Assembly: GCA_965601685.1 (NCBI GenBank)
Contig: CBFCWI010000002.1
Coordinates: 539,657 to 603,656 of the forward strand
Reading direction: 5' to 3'
Length of the DNA: 64,000 nucleotides
Source: JANQJD01 sp965601685
GTDB lineage: Bacteria; Pseudomonadota; Alphaproteobacteria; Rhodospirillales; Rhodospirillaceae
Position numbers and translations under genes: made by a program. Below are positions 1 to 8,906 of the stretch, piece after piece. Each line of letters opens with the position of its first letter. Position 1 is the stretch's first letter. Under the pieces are notes generated by a model. The model was not told where the DNA came from. It saw only the letters and a list, made by a program, of their open reading frames with translations, and ran no database searches.

Positions 1-239
1 TGAGTCCTAAAGCTGGCACTCACTTAGTTTTAACTGCTGGTGATGAACTGAAGCTTGTCTTCCCCCAGGAGAACATGGATCCAGCCCAGTTTACCGGGCT
101 CCAGTTCCAGCACTTCTTTCTTCAGCCTAAAGATGGGCCCGCTCTAAAACAAAATACCATAGCGGCTATACACTACTGTTTAAACTATCCAAAGTGGCGT
201 TTATCACTGCAGGTACACAAGTTCCTTGGGTTACCCTAG
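1..239 (+). CDS. queE: 7-carboxy-7-deazaguanine synthase QueE, 3' end (partial)
   Basis: The open frame from base 3 to the TAG at 237-239 encodes the C-terminal 78 residues of a QueE-type radical SAM enzyme. QueE converts 6-carboxy-tetrahydropterin to 7-carboxy-7-deazaguanine in queuosine/preQ0 synthesis. The tell-tale C-terminal pieces are a KLVFPQ strand, an FFLQPKDGP motif and the terminal HKFLGLP that closes the family. The radical SAM cysteines lie upstream, outside the window. It is followed directly by queD, the preceding enzyme of the same pathway, so the two probably form an operon. The ORF has no internal stop, so the gene looks intact as far as it can be seen. Confidence 0.85.
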   Translation, partial: SPKAGTHLVLTAGDELKLVFPQENMDPAQFTGLQFQHFFLQPKDGPALKQNTIAAIHYCLNYPKWRLSLQVHKFLGLP

Positions 240-241
240 CC

Positions 242-787
242 TTGTCAGGGGTTTATACCATTACTCGCCGCATCGAAATTGATGCTGGTCACCGTGTTAT
301 GACGCATGGATCAAAGTGCCGTCATTTACATGGGCACCGGTATACTGTTGAAGCTACTTGTACCGCTATCGGTGATCGCCTGCATGAATCCGGTGAACAG
401 ACCGATATGGTACTTGATTTTGGTTTTCTGAAAGAGGAAATGCTGAATATCATCGGTGCCTCCTGTGACCACGGATTCATTGTTGCGCTGGCAGATATTG
501 AGTTACTCACCATGTTAGCACCGCTGGATCGGCTAGCAGCGAAGATCTGGCATCGAACATTGCTCACCACGGTGCAGGAGGAGGGCTTTTGCGCCATCAG
601 TACGGGCCGGCTTAGCACCCGTCTATATATAGTACCCTTTCAGCCAACGGCCGAGCGGTTAGCTCGCCACTGGTTTGAGCGATTAGCACCAGCCGTGAAT
701 CAGCGGAGTGAGGGCCTCTCTGTGCTCTCTTCAATTCTTGTATGGGAGACTCCTCAAAGCCAAGCTAGTTATACATACGCACGTTAA
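242..787 (+). CDS. queD: 6-carboxy-5,6,7,8-tetrahydropterin synthase QueD
   Basis: QueD converts 7,8-dihydroneopterin triphosphate to 6-carboxy-tetrahydropterin, the substrate of QueE, in the cytoplasm. The protein starts with a typical strand and the IDAGHRV motif, followed by the HLHGHRY zinc-ligand pair; the later CDHGF segment carries the family's catalytic Cys/His region. The open frame extends back to a GTG at 194, inside queE, but homology begins only at about VYTITRR, so I favour the TTG at 242 (181 aa), three bases after the queE stop. Neither start has a clear ribosome binding site. The C-terminal ~50 residues are less familiar than the core. Family assignment is secure, the exact start is not. 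Confidence 0.85.
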   Translation: MSGVYTITRRIEIDAGHRVMTHGSKCRHLHGHRYTVEATCTAIGDRLHESGEQTDMVLDFGFLKEEMLNIIGASCDHGFIVALADIELLTMLAPLDRLAAKIWHRTLLTTVQEEGFCAISTGRLSTRLYIVPFQPTAERLARHWFERLAPAVNQRSEGLSVLSSILVWETPQSQASYTYAR

Positions 788-841
788 TGAATGGGACTGA
801 CCCTGCCAATGCGCGAAAACGCGTCTGCCCTCCCAAAACCT

Positions 842-1513
842 TTACTGGTATAATTCCTGACTCAACTCTATCATGGTTTGGACGATATTCTCAGCACCTG
901 TTGCTATCTGACTAATAGTGGATTCCAGCATATAGCATGGAGTCGTCACCACCCTGGTCTCAGGATCTGTACAGACCTCACCATGGCTAGTGTCTTGATG
1001 GTGAGCGCCCATTTTCTCAACCATGACAGTGCAGTCGGGATCTTGACCGATGGTCACTTCTACAGCTCCTAGGACTTTAGCTATCAGAGTCGGTGCAATA
1101 CACAGAGCCCCAATTGGCTTACCGGCAGCCCTGGTTTCACGAATGGCTCGCTCAACCTCAGTGTTAATTTTACAAGTTGCACCGTCAAAAGCCACAGTTG
1201 ACAAATTTTTCGCTGCGCCAAAGCCACCTGGAAAGATTAAACCGTCATAGTCTGTCACCTTGTATGCCCGCAGATCCTTGATGTTACCACGGGCAATACG
1301 TGCTGATTCAACTAATACGTTTCTACTTTCCGATATCTCCTGGCCACTTAGATGGTTAATAACATGAACTTGCGGTATGTCGGGCGCAAAACACTGATAC
1401 GTCCCTCCTTGACGGTCAATGGCCAGTAGAACCAGCACTGCCTCGTGAATCTCAGAACCATCGAACACACCACAGCCAGATAGCACCACTGCAAATCTGG
1501 ATTTACTGCTCAT
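842..1513 (-). CDS. elbB: ElbB-type DJ-1/PfpI-like glyoxalase
   Basis: A 223-aa member of the DJ-1/PfpI class I glutamine-amidotransferase-like superfamily, ElbB subgroup (annotated as isoprenoid biosynthesis glyoxalase ElbB). Diagnostic stretches are VLSGCGVFDGSEIHEA at the N-terminus, LIFPGGFGAAKNLS in the middle and the nucleophile-elbow segment GALCIAPTL, whose Cys (about residue 138) is the expected reactive residue. Glyoxalase-like activity is reported for the family; the physiological role is not settled. The ATG at 1511-1513 has a strong GGAGG Shine-Dalgarno about 7 bases upstream. It is convergent with queD and divergent from the glycosyltransferase gene. Confidence 0.9.
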   Translation of the reverse strand: MSSKSRFAVVLSGCGVFDGSEIHEAVLVLLAIDRQGGTYQCFAPDIPQVHVINHLSGQEISESRNVLVESARIARGNIKDLRAYKVTDYDGLIFPGGFGAAKNLSTVAFDGATCKINTEVERAIRETRAAGKPIGALCIAPTLIAKVLGAVEVTIGQDPDCTVMVEKMGAHHQDTSHGEVCTDPETRVVTTPCYMLESTISQIATGAENIVQTMIELSQELYQ

Positions 1514-1757
1514 GAGCTCCCTCCTCTTTTTCAGATTGAAGCCTCTATCTTTTGTCCCGCTCCCTGATTGGCATACATTGTGAGCGCTCTCATCTTGTTC
1601 TAGCAGGACCGGACTAAAGTCTGAAGCAAGCAGATTTTCAAAAACGGCTCGCTAAACTTGGGACGACAAGAAGACGTGCAAGGTGTATAGAAAGCAGCGG
1701 TTTCTAGGCGATTGGTAAGCGCCAGTCTCTGTGGGACAGCTGCTGCTGTAAAGATCC

Positions 1758-2624
1758 ATGGATACACGCCGCTCAGAATCATCTGAACAAGCTTCTCATA
1801 GTCTGAATTTTCCTGCTGCCATGATGATCAACTCCCCTCTCCTGTCTGCACCAGACTCGGTATTGCCAGTACCTGACTTGGCTGTCATCGTACCTGTCTG
1901 CAATGAAGCGGATAACATTCTGCCCCTGATTGAGGAAATTTACCATGCCCTGAAAGGACGTCTGGTGTTCGAACTGATCTACGTGGATGACGGTTCGATA
2001 GATACGACACCCGTTCATCTCGCCAACGCCCGGCGTTGCCATCCTCACCTTACAGTGCTTCGTCACCGGACGAGTTGTGGCCAGAGTCAGGCTCTCCTCA
2101 CTGGAATCCGCGCTGCCCGGGCTCAGTGGATTGCCGTTCTAGACGGGGATGGCCAGAACGATCCTGCGGATATTCTCGCTCTATGCTTACCCTTGCAGGC
2201 CATGGACGCGAATGTGGCAGCACGGCACATGATTGTCGGCTGGCGAGTGACGCGACAGGATACCTGGAGTAAGCGAGTCGCCTCGCGTCTGGCTAACTAC
2301 CTGCGTGCCACCCTGCTCAAAGACGGGACTCCGGACACCGGATGCGGCCTCAAGCTCTTTCCACGATCTGCCTTTCTCGATTTTCCGTACTTCGACCACA
2401 TGCACCGTTACCTTCCAGCTCTGATGATTCGTGCCGGCGGTCAGGTAGTCTCCGTGAAGGTCAATCACCGGCCTCGTGTCAGAGGTCGTTCTCATTACGG
2501 CACTTTGGACAGACTGTGGGTGGGGCTGTTCGACATGATAGGTATGATGTGGCTACAGCGGCGCAACTGCCAGCCAGAAGTTGGACCTCTCTCAGAGAGG
2601 GCTCCCGGAGACGAGCTCCGCTAG
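1758..2624 (+). CDS. Family 2 glycosyltransferase (dolichyl-/undecaprenyl-phosphate sugar transferase type)
   Basis: A 288-aa GT2 enzyme of the DPM1/ArnC type, which transfers a sugar from a nucleotide donor to a polyprenyl phosphate at the cytoplasmic membrane. Visible motifs are AVIVPVCNEADNI near residue 42, the VDDGS nucleotide-binding motif near residue 76 and the LDGDGQNDP metal-binding motif near residue 128; the C-terminal MMWLQRRN segment resembles the conserved end of such enzymes. The protein lacks the long C-terminal membrane domain of GtrB types. In related bacteria such genes serve lipid A or O-antigen modification together with LABN and ArnT-like partners, none of which is present here. 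The next gene starts 11 bases downstream. The start could also be the ATG pair at 1821-1826; no Shine-Dalgarno decides. Confidence 0.8.
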   Translation: MDTRRSESSEQASHSLNFPAAMMINSPLLSAPDSVLPVPDLAVIVPVCNEADNILPLIEEIYHALKGRLVFELIYVDDGSIDTTPVHLANARRCHPHLTVLRHRTSCGQSQALLTGIRAARAQWIAVLDGDGQNDPADILALCLPLQAMDANVAARHMIVGWRVTRQDTWSKRVASRLANYLRATLLKDGTPDTGCGLKLFPRSAFLDFPYFDHMHRYLPALMIRAGGQVVSVKVNHRPRVRGRSHYGTLDRLWVGLFDMIGMMWLQRRNCQPEVGPLSERAPGDELR

Positions 2625-2635
2625 GGCAATCTACT

Positions 2636-3292
2636 ATGAAGACCGTACATTTCAACCTGCTTGTGCGGGGTCTTGTTCTGATCACGACTCTAGCCTGCGC
2701 CGGCTGGCTTTTCAAAGCAAGCGATCAGGCTACAGTTTGGATCGATACCGTGGTTAGAGACAACGGCTTAGTGGGAGAAATCCTATTCGTCTCTGTAGGA
2801 GCTTTGTTCACTGCATTGGGTCTGCCACGGCAGACAATCTGTTTCCTGGGAGGCTATGCTTTCGGTCTTTTCGAGGGTAGTTTACTCGCTCTGTTAGCAT
2901 CTGTTGGTGGGTGTATTAGTGGATTTGTATACGCGCGTAAATTAGGACGATCAGTAGTATTCGCTCGATTTCCTGAGAAGATTCGCCACGCGGATGCCCT
3001 CCTGCAGAGAAACCCCTTCGCCATGGCTTTGCTCATTCGGCTGCTGCCAGTTGGCAGTAACCTGTTCACGAATCTAGTCGCTGGTATCTCCGGCGTCCAG
3101 ATGCTGGCTTTTGTAGCTGGCTCAACGCTGGGCTATGTGCCGCAGACAGTAATTTTTGCTCTGCTTGGCAGCGGTATCCAAATTCACCAGATTGCTCGTG
3201 TTGGTCTGAGTATCCTGCTATTTGTATTCTCATCCCTCATAGGGATATGGATTCTTCTTCATCGTGGCTGCCTGCCGCCTCCTCAGCGGTAA
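2636..3292 (+). CDS. VTT-domain (TVP38/DedA-like) membrane protein
   Basis: A 218-aa integral membrane protein with four to six hydrophobic segments and the VTT/SNARE-associated core: a PRQTICFLGGYAFG segment, a GGCISGFVYARKLGR segment and the conserved RLLPVGSNLFTNLVAG loop, equivalent to the family's G-x-x-x-R-x-x-P region. DedA/VTT proteins are implicated in lipid scrambling or flipping; the substrate here is unknown. The open frame continues upstream to 2342 inside the glycosyltransferase gene, but the ATG at 2636 gives the normal family N-terminus and lies 11 bases after the glycosyltransferase stop, arguing for co-transcription and a joint role in envelope lipid or glycolipid handling. 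Confidence 0.8.
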   Translation: MKTVHFNLLVRGLVLITTLACAGWLFKASDQATVWIDTVVRDNGLVGEILFVSVGALFTALGLPRQTICFLGGYAFGLFEGSLLALLASVGGCISGFVYARKLGRSVVFARFPEKIRHADALLQRNPFAMALLIRLLPVGSNLFTNLVAGISGVQMLAFVAGSTLGYVPQTVIFALLGSGIQIHQIARVGLSILLFVFSSLIGIWILLHRGCLPPPQR

Positions 3293-4782
3293 ACCATCGC
3301 ATTCAATATAAGCATTATATGCTCAACTTTTATTTGGTGATCTGTGTCTCGCTGGGAAACAACGGTATCCATCGCAAGGAGCCATTTTCCAGGATGGAAT
3401 CCATGATCTTGATTCTTTTCGGTACTGTCGCACTCAGGGTAACACACTGATATGCAGCAGGATTGTACATTGGAACTAAAAATTCAGCAGTATAAACTAG
3501 TAACACTAGGATCAGGTTGTGCAGTTCACTCTCTCAGAGTATTGTGGGACCCTGGGGTGCTTCTGTGCTGACGCAGAGTGATAAGAGACTCCATGTAGCA
3601 AGTGTGAAAGCACTAATGGCTAAGGGGATATGTACTAAAGGGAGTATATTGCGCACATATCTCCAATATAATATTGAGCTACAGTCGAGCACGTTTTGTA
3701 GAAGTGTTTTGTTCCCTTAAGGATGGAAGGCTCCAACGAACTGACTCACACGCTATTGTGTAGCTCGGCAGGTGAGAATAATTCTTTGGGCAATTTTGCC
3801 TCTCCTGTCGCTTCCTCAGGTGAGGCATACCCATGGCTTACTGAGAATCTACTGAAGACTAGGGGTATGTTGTTGCGCTTGGCTGCGCACAAAGAACACT
3901 ACGTGCAGTCAGAAGATTAGAATGATTCCTCAAGGAATCTGGTATGGAATGTCGAGGAAAACCATCAAGACGAGTCGATAGTGGCTGTGCATATACTGCT
4001 GCCGGAGAATCCGCTTTAAGACCGTCACTCTGTGAAGTACAGACGCAGTCGCCGGCAAGAGTCAGTAGCCTTCTGCTGGAGGCGGCTGAATGAAAAAGCG
4101 CTGTGCAAGCAAACCCGTAGCTGCAATCAGTAGTGTGGATTTCCCAGGGCAGGAGCATGAGACTGGCTTGCATGGGTTCGCGCGAACTAGAAAAGCGGAC
4201 GCGTTATCTGGCTAAGATTCTCCACACAAAATCGAGATACTGGAATCTAGGAGCGTGGCGGATCTCTGTCCCTCCCAGCTATGTGAGTTAGGGGTTTACC
4301 CGGACGCCGTTGACTAGCATCTGTATCATGTGTTGCAGTGGGAGTCTCAGATCCGCGATGTGATTTTCTGATGATGACGGCCTGTCTCTCCACACCAGCC
4401 TGTTCTGTGATTCGAAGAACGAGTCTGTGATGACTGGGAGGCCCCTTCCAGATTTCCGCAAGAGATTGGTAGCTTGTTGCCTGGTTCCATCCATCCGGAT
4501 CTGCCAGCAGTAGCTGATCACATCTGAGAGACCGCTGTGTACTCGACAGAGCTGAATGGCAAAGGGAATCTCCCCACAGCCCTCATCTTTGTGAGGGATA
4601 GCTTTAAGCCTTTTGAACGTAGAGCAGATCACCGTGTCCAATCCCTGTGCCCTCAGTTTACAGAAGAGAGGTGGTAGGATGAGAGTAGAGGAGATAATGA
4701 ATCTACCTAGTCAGAGCCTCTAGCGGGTCGGGTGGAGGAACCTTCCCGGGAACTGGTGTCATTCCAGGATGAGGAGGTATAG
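3293..4782. other. 1.5-kb region without a recognisable gene
   Basis: I find no recognisable protein in any frame. Several 60-117-codon open frames exist, the longest on the minus strand at 4288-4641 (117 codons) and 3859-4173 (104 codons). None has a motif I know, and their composition is not convincingly coding. The best guess is a gene eroded beyond recognition. The last ~30 bases carry the strong GAGGAGG ribosome binding site of the downstream hydratase-family gene. Confidence 0.6.
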
Positions 4783-5601
4783 ATGAAGCACTATGAAGAT
4801 ATCCTTTACACGGTTACAGGCAACATAGCACGTATCACTCTTAACCGACCGGAGACATACAATGCTTTCCGCGGTCGCACGACTGAGGAACTGATCCATG
4901 CCTTCATGATGGCCGGCCGCGATCAGAGTAGCGGTGTGATCGTTCTAACAGGCGCTGGGGACAAGGCATTTTGTAGCGGTGGGGATCAATCTGCTCATGA
5001 GGGCCACTACGATGGTCGTGGCACTATCGGTATACCACTCGAAGAGCTCCACAGCGTCATCCGCGATGTCCCGAAGCCAGTGATTGCCCGTGTTCAGGGC
5101 TATGCCATTGGTGGGGGCAATGTTCTCGCTCTCTTGTGCGATCTCACTATTGCTTCTGAGCAAGCTGTGTTTGGCCAAGTGGGACCAAGGGTTGGATCTG
5201 TAGATCCGGGCTGGGGTACGGCCTTTCTCACTCGGGTTGTAGGGGAAAAGAAAGCTCGAGAGCTCTGGTATCTGTGCAGGCGCTATACAGCTCAGGAGGC
5301 TTTAGCCATGGGGCTGTGCAATGCCGTCGTACCCCATGACCAGCTCGATGCCGAAGTGGATCACTGGTGTGCTGAAATCCTCGAAAAAAGCCCTACAGCT
5401 CTCGCCATTGCTAAACGCGCATTCAACGCCGAATCGGAACATATTCGTGGTCTCGGCGCTCTTGGTCTACAGGCTGTTGCCTTATATTACCAGACAGAGG
5501 AATCCCAAGAAGGTGTGCAAGCCTTTCTAGAAAAGCGACCCCCTGCTTTCCGGCAGCATGTCAGTGGAGCACCGCAGAGACCTCCTGACTCTTCTGACTA
5601 G
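4783..5601 (+). CDS. badI: BadI-like 2-ketocyclohexanecarboxyl-CoA hydrolase (crotonase family)
   Basis: A 272-aa crotonase-fold protein. It carries the CSGGDQ motif near residues 64-69 shared by MenB and BadI, followed by a YDGRGTIGIPLEELH stretch, then the oxyanion-hole YAIGGGN near 107-113 and the FGQVGPRVGSVDPGWG active-site segment. The YDGRGT-(V/I)-G-(L/I)-P-(M/L)-EELH and DVPKPVIARVQGYAIGGGNVLA pattern matches Rhodopseudomonas BadI as I remember it, much better than MenB. BadI hydrolytically opens 2-ketocyclohexanecarboxyl-CoA to pimeloyl-CoA. No other benzoate or cyclohexanecarboxylate genes are nearby, and the cell makes ubiquinone (ubiA), so a menaquinone role is unlikely. GAGGAGG sits 6 bases before the ATG. 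The last ~12 residues are a non-conserved tail. Substrate is inferred. Confidence 0.72.
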   Translation: MKHYEDILYTVTGNIARITLNRPETYNAFRGRTTEELIHAFMMAGRDQSSGVIVLTGAGDKAFCSGGDQSAHEGHYDGRGTIGIPLEELHSVIRDVPKPVIARVQGYAIGGGNVLALLCDLTIASEQAVFGQVGPRVGSVDPGWGTAFLTRVVGEKKARELWYLCRRYTAQEALAMGLCNAVVPHDQLDAEVDHWCAEILEKSPTALAIAKRAFNAESEHIRGLGALGLQAVALYYQTEESQEGVQAFLEKRPPAFRQHVSGAPQRPPDSSD

Positions 5602-5647
5602 AGATGGTAGGGAGTAGGGAAGAGCGTAAAAGATGCCATGCGCTGGC

Positions 5648-5682
5648 CTACCTGCTGGACCCATTGCCGTTCCTCAGCAGGT
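5648..5682. repeat. Inverted repeat downstream of badI
   Basis: The arms ACCTGCTG and CAGCAGGT form a perfect 8-bp stem with a loop of roughly 17 bases between the convergent badI and SemiSWEET genes. There is no T-run, so it is at best a weak or factor-assisted transcription end signal. Confidence 0.35.
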
Positions 5683-5796
5683 AAGGTGGAGACGGTGCTA
5701 GATATGTGATGCAGCTAAGACAGATTGACAATCATTGCAAGCTTAAAATATTGTGAATACAATATCATTAACCAAAATGATTTGTACTCTCTCTTT

Positions 5797-6069
5797 CTAA
5801 GGTTGCAAATTTTCCTTCAATTTGAAAAACAGGATGGCACTCGTCAGAACGAGGGTGACCGTATTGGGTATGATAATTGGCCAGCGACCAAGAGCTATGC
5901 CATAGAGCAGCCAGCAGAGGACGCCAGTTGTGAAGATGAGAAGCATAGCCAGAGACAGATCATGTGCAGAACGTGATCGCCATGTCTTTACCACCTGAGG
6001 CAAAAATGCCACTGTGGTGAGAGACCCTGCGACGTAACCAATAAGATCTGCGAGTACAAACTCATGCAT
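5797..6069 (-). CDS. SemiSWEET family sugar transporter (PQ-loop)
   Basis: A 90-aa protein with three predicted membrane helices, the normal size for a bacterial SemiSWEET subunit, which dimerises to transport sugars passively. The N-terminal helix has GYVAGSLTTVAFLPQVVKTW, containing the PQ motif of the family, then the polar RSRSAHDLSLAML hinge and a helix with LLYGIALGRWPIIIPN, whose Asn is the conserved substrate-pocket residue. The open frame continues upstream to 6147, but the ATG at 6067-6069 gives the standard N-terminus and has a GGAGT ribosome binding site about 8 bases upstream. For a putative symbiont it is a plausible route for host sugars or for sugar export; direction cannot be read from sequence. 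Confidence 0.85.
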   Translation of the reverse strand: MHEFVLADLIGYVAGSLTTVAFLPQVVKTWRSRSAHDLSLAMLLIFTTGVLCWLLYGIALGRWPIIIPNTVTLVLTSAILFFKLKENLQP

Positions 6070-6775
6070 CAGGATATCACTCCATCGCTTTGCGAAGGGA
6101 ACACGCTGGTCTCCTTCTTCATTCATTGCACAGATGCAGACTGCCACTCTCGCATTGGCCCATTGAATTGGAGTTCAGCGACACGCTGTGGGGTATACTC
6201 TTGACAGAGCAGTGCTAATGTCAAGATTGATGAGAGGCTTAGACAGCTCTAGAGACTTCTTCGTTGCGACTTAACCTGTTTTGTTCTCTTCTTCATAAGA
6301 TTGACCGTATGGACGCTAGGAAGGATGTCACGAATCTGCCACACGAATCTTCCATATGTAGAGTGTTCGAATCGCCTGAACCCTGAGGAGGAGGGATTGC
6401 TTAGAGTATGCTCTCCAGTGTTGTTCTCCTTGCCGTTCAGTTTTTTCAAAAGCCGCTCTGAGAGTAGTCAATGCCACAGGCATTAATCTGAGAGCCGTTC
6501 CAACCAGAGAGGGTAAAATCCTTACCCGACGCTCCACAAGTGAAATGCTAGAGTCCCTGAGCAAGGTCTGCAGAAACATATCCATGTTAGCGAAGCGGAG
6601 CTAAGATGATTCAGACTGCGCAAAAAATATGTTGAGGGACGGAATAGATGAAGATCATGGAAACACAGACAGCCGTACTTAAGATTCTCCTCCTTCAGAC
6701 AGGACTATTCCAGTATCTAGGTGCCAGTTTATGCTGCTATTCCCTCAACATCTGTATCTGTGGGAGTCAGAAGGC
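6070..6775. other. 0.7-kb region without a supported gene
   Basis: No known protein is recognisable. A minus-strand open frame at 6328-6585 (85 codons) has balanced, protein-like composition with an SLVERRVRILPSLVGTALRL stretch, but I cannot assign it and it has no clear ribosome binding site. It may be a gene remnant. Confidence 0.5.
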
Positions 6776-7411
6776 GTGAAAAAGGGTAGAATCCTCTTGC
6801 TCATTTTTTTCGCTATTATGCTGATAGGGATTGGCGCTGAAGTGAGTATGAATGCCTTACATAATTGGCCAGTTCGTCAATCCAAGCTGAACAGAACATC
6901 GGGAGAGGTCGAGAGCCAGATTGGTGGACCGTTCACTCTGGTTGATCATATGGGTCAGGCAGTAACTCATAAAGATTTTCATGGCTGCTATATACTGGTT
7001 TACTTCGGGTATACCTTCTGTCCAGATATCTGTCCTACTGCCTTGCAGAATATGATGCTTGCCTACAGGAGATTACCTCTGGATTGGCAATCGAGAATTG
7101 TCCCTTTGTTTATAACCGTTGATCCAGAACGAGATACGGTAGAGCAAATCAGAGGATATGTTGCCGCTTTTCACCCCGCTCTCATCGGGTTGACTGGTAC
7201 GCTGGAGCAAACTACAGCTGCGGCCAAGATGTATAAGGCCTTTTTTTCTAAGGTAAGACCAAAAAGTGACAGACCATATTATCTAGTTGACCATAGTTCC
7301 ATCATTTACTTAATGGACCCACAAGGGCGTTATCACATGCATTTCAGCCATGGGACTTCTGCTGAATCTTTGCTTATCAGACTCAAGAGTTTACCGTGGC
7401 CGGCGGACTGA
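6776..7411 (+). CDS. SCO1/SenC-family copper chaperone
   Basis: A 211-aa membrane-anchored thioredoxin-fold protein of the SCO1 family, which delivers copper to the CuA centre of cytochrome c oxidase on the periplasmic side. A hydrophobic anchor occupies about residues 5-22. The copper-binding CPDICP motif (CxxxC) follows YFGYTF near residue 95, and the third ligand is the His in VDHSSIIYLMD near residue 172; FITVDPERDT is also family-typical. The open frame begins with ATG at 6731, but the GTG at 6776, preceded by GGGAG, gives the usual short lysine-containing N-terminus. Its last 16 bases overlap cobB. It implies aerobic respiration with an aa3-type oxidase. Confidence 0.88.
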   Translation: MKKGRILLLIFFAIMLIGIGAEVSMNALHNWPVRQSKLNRTSGEVESQIGGPFTLVDHMGQAVTHKDFHGCYILVYFGYTFCPDICPTALQNMMLAYRRLPLDWQSRIVPLFITVDPERDTVEQIRGYVAAFHPALIGLTGTLEQTTAAAKMYKAFFSKVRPKSDRPYYLVDHSSIIYLMDPQGRYHMHFSHGTSAESLLIRLKSLPWPAD

Positions 7412-8784
7412 TTATTACCGCACCACGTTCCGGCGATGGCAAGACATTCCTCACACTAGGACTGCTGCGATACTTTGCCCGCCATGGTGTGATTGTAGTT
7501 GCCGCTAAGATTGGGCCTGACTATATAGACCCTGCCTTTCATGCTGCTGCCAGTGGTCAACCATGCCTATCTCTGGATACCTGGGCTATGAGGCCAGAAA
7601 CGGTCCGCAGCTTAGTTGCCCGGCTAACAGCTGAAAGCGGATTAGTTGTAATTGAAGGGGTAATGGGATTATTTGAAGGCGCCAGTGGCACGACTATTAA
7701 CACAGTAGCGGACGGTTCTACTGCATCAATTGCAATGATAACAGGTTGGCCAGTCATAATGGTAGTAGATGTCCGTGGACAGACCGTGTCGGCAGCGGCT
7801 ACAGTGCAAGGCTTTGCACGGTTTCATTCCAATCTACGCCTAGCTGGTGTTATTCTGAACCGTGTCAGTGGTCCGCATCATGTTGAAGCAGTGCGTGCAG
7901 CCATGGCGCGGCATGTGCCTGAGGTGGTTGTGCTTGGAGCCATCCCAGAAGAGGCGCGGCTGAAGCTGTCGACACGGCATTTAGGCTTGGTACAAGCTCG
8001 CGAACTGCCAGACCTGGATACCTTCCTGGAAAGGGCTGCTGATGTCGTCAGCCGCTATGTTGACCTGGAGTCTCTGCAGACCCTGGCGAGACCGGCATGT
8101 TTGTTGCTGCCTCCACGTCCTACAGATGACCTGCCGGTTCTCTTACCTCTCCTGGGGCAGCGCATTGCCGTTGCTCTAGATGACGCCTTCACCTTTGTTT
8201 ATCCAGTGGTTTTGAAGAGCTGGTATGAAAGAGGAGCAGAGATTATACCGTTCTCTCCTCTGAACAACGAGTCGCCACCTGCCAGCTGTGATGCCGTTTA
8301 CCTGCCAGGTGGCTACCCTGAATTACACGCTGGCCTGCTCGCTAGCAATGCTCGCTTTATGGCCGGTCTGCGCATGGCTGCTAGTCGTTCCGATGTCATC
8401 TTCGGTGAGTGTGGTGGTTATATGGTGTTGGGCCATGCTTTAGTCGATATTGACGGTAACCAACATAGCATGTCGGGTGTTTTACCTCTGAGCACTAGCT
8501 TTGCGCAAAAACACCTGCATCTTGGCTACCGTGTCGTGACCCTGATGAGGGAAGGACCACTGGGCAGTACAGGTATTGTCTTCCGTGGTCACGAATTCCA
8601 TTATGCCACTCTCCTCAGCGAGGGACCAGGTGAACCGCTGTTCAGCGTAACTGATGCGACTGGCCAACCGCTAGGCCAAGCTGGCTTGCGGTGCCGTAAT
8701 GTCATGGGTTCATTTATTCACCTGATTGACACTGTCGATCACGGCTATTTTTGTAGGCCCTCGTCCGGAAGGTGGAGAGGATGA
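7396..8784 (+). CDS. cobB: Cobyrinate a,c-diamide synthase CobB
   Basis: A 462-aa CobB/CbiA-type amidotransferase that amidates the a and c side chains of (hydrogeno)byrinic acid using glutamine and ATP in cobalamin synthesis. An N-terminal P-loop ATPase-like domain starts with APRSGDGKT (residues ~9-17) and continues with KIGPDYIDPAFH and a GVMGLFEG segment. The C-terminal class I-type glutamine amidotransferase domain has the YLPGGYPELH motif and the nucleophile Cys in GECGGYMVLG near residue 338; an FRGHEFHY segment follows. The GTG start at 7396 overlaps the SCO1 gene by 16 bases, so translation is probably coupled. No other cobalamin-synthesis genes lie in the window. The product would serve NrdJ (16.8-20.5 kb). 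Confidence 0.9.
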   Translation: MAGGLIITAPRSGDGKTFLTLGLLRYFARHGVIVVAAKIGPDYIDPAFHAAASGQPCLSLDTWAMRPETVRSLVARLTAESGLVVIEGVMGLFEGASGTTINTVADGSTASIAMITGWPVIMVVDVRGQTVSAAATVQGFARFHSNLRLAGVILNRVSGPHHVEAVRAAMARHVPEVVVLGAIPEEARLKLSTRHLGLVQARELPDLDTFLERAADVVSRYVDLESLQTLARPACLLLPPRPTDDLPVLLPLLGQRIAVALDDAFTFVYPVVLKSWYERGAEIIPFSPLNNESPPASCDAVYLPGGYPELHAGLLASNARFMAGLRMAASRSDVIFGECGGYMVLGHALVDIDGNQHSMSGVLPLSTSFAQKHLHLGYRVVTLMREGPLGSTGIVFRGHEFHYATLLSEGPGEPLFSVTDATGQPLGQAGLRCRNVMGSFIHLIDTVDHGYFCRPSSGRWRG

Positions 8785-8906
8785 TGCTCCTAAGACGATA
8801 ATGCTCCTAAAACATTGAGGCAAGAGAGGCATAAGTCTCTCTCGGAGTCTCCTCAGCAACTGTCTGTCAAGTGTCTGCTGTTTTTAAATACACAGGGTGT
8901 ATAGCT

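Noticed and set aside
2342..2635. Long N-terminus on the VTT protein
   Set aside because: It overlaps the glycosyltransferase gene in another frame and lacks family similarity.
4783..5601. Naphthoate synthase MenB
   Set aside because: It shares the CSGGDQ motif, but the following YDGRGT...EELH stretch is BadI-like and ubiA indicates ubiquinone, not menaquinone.
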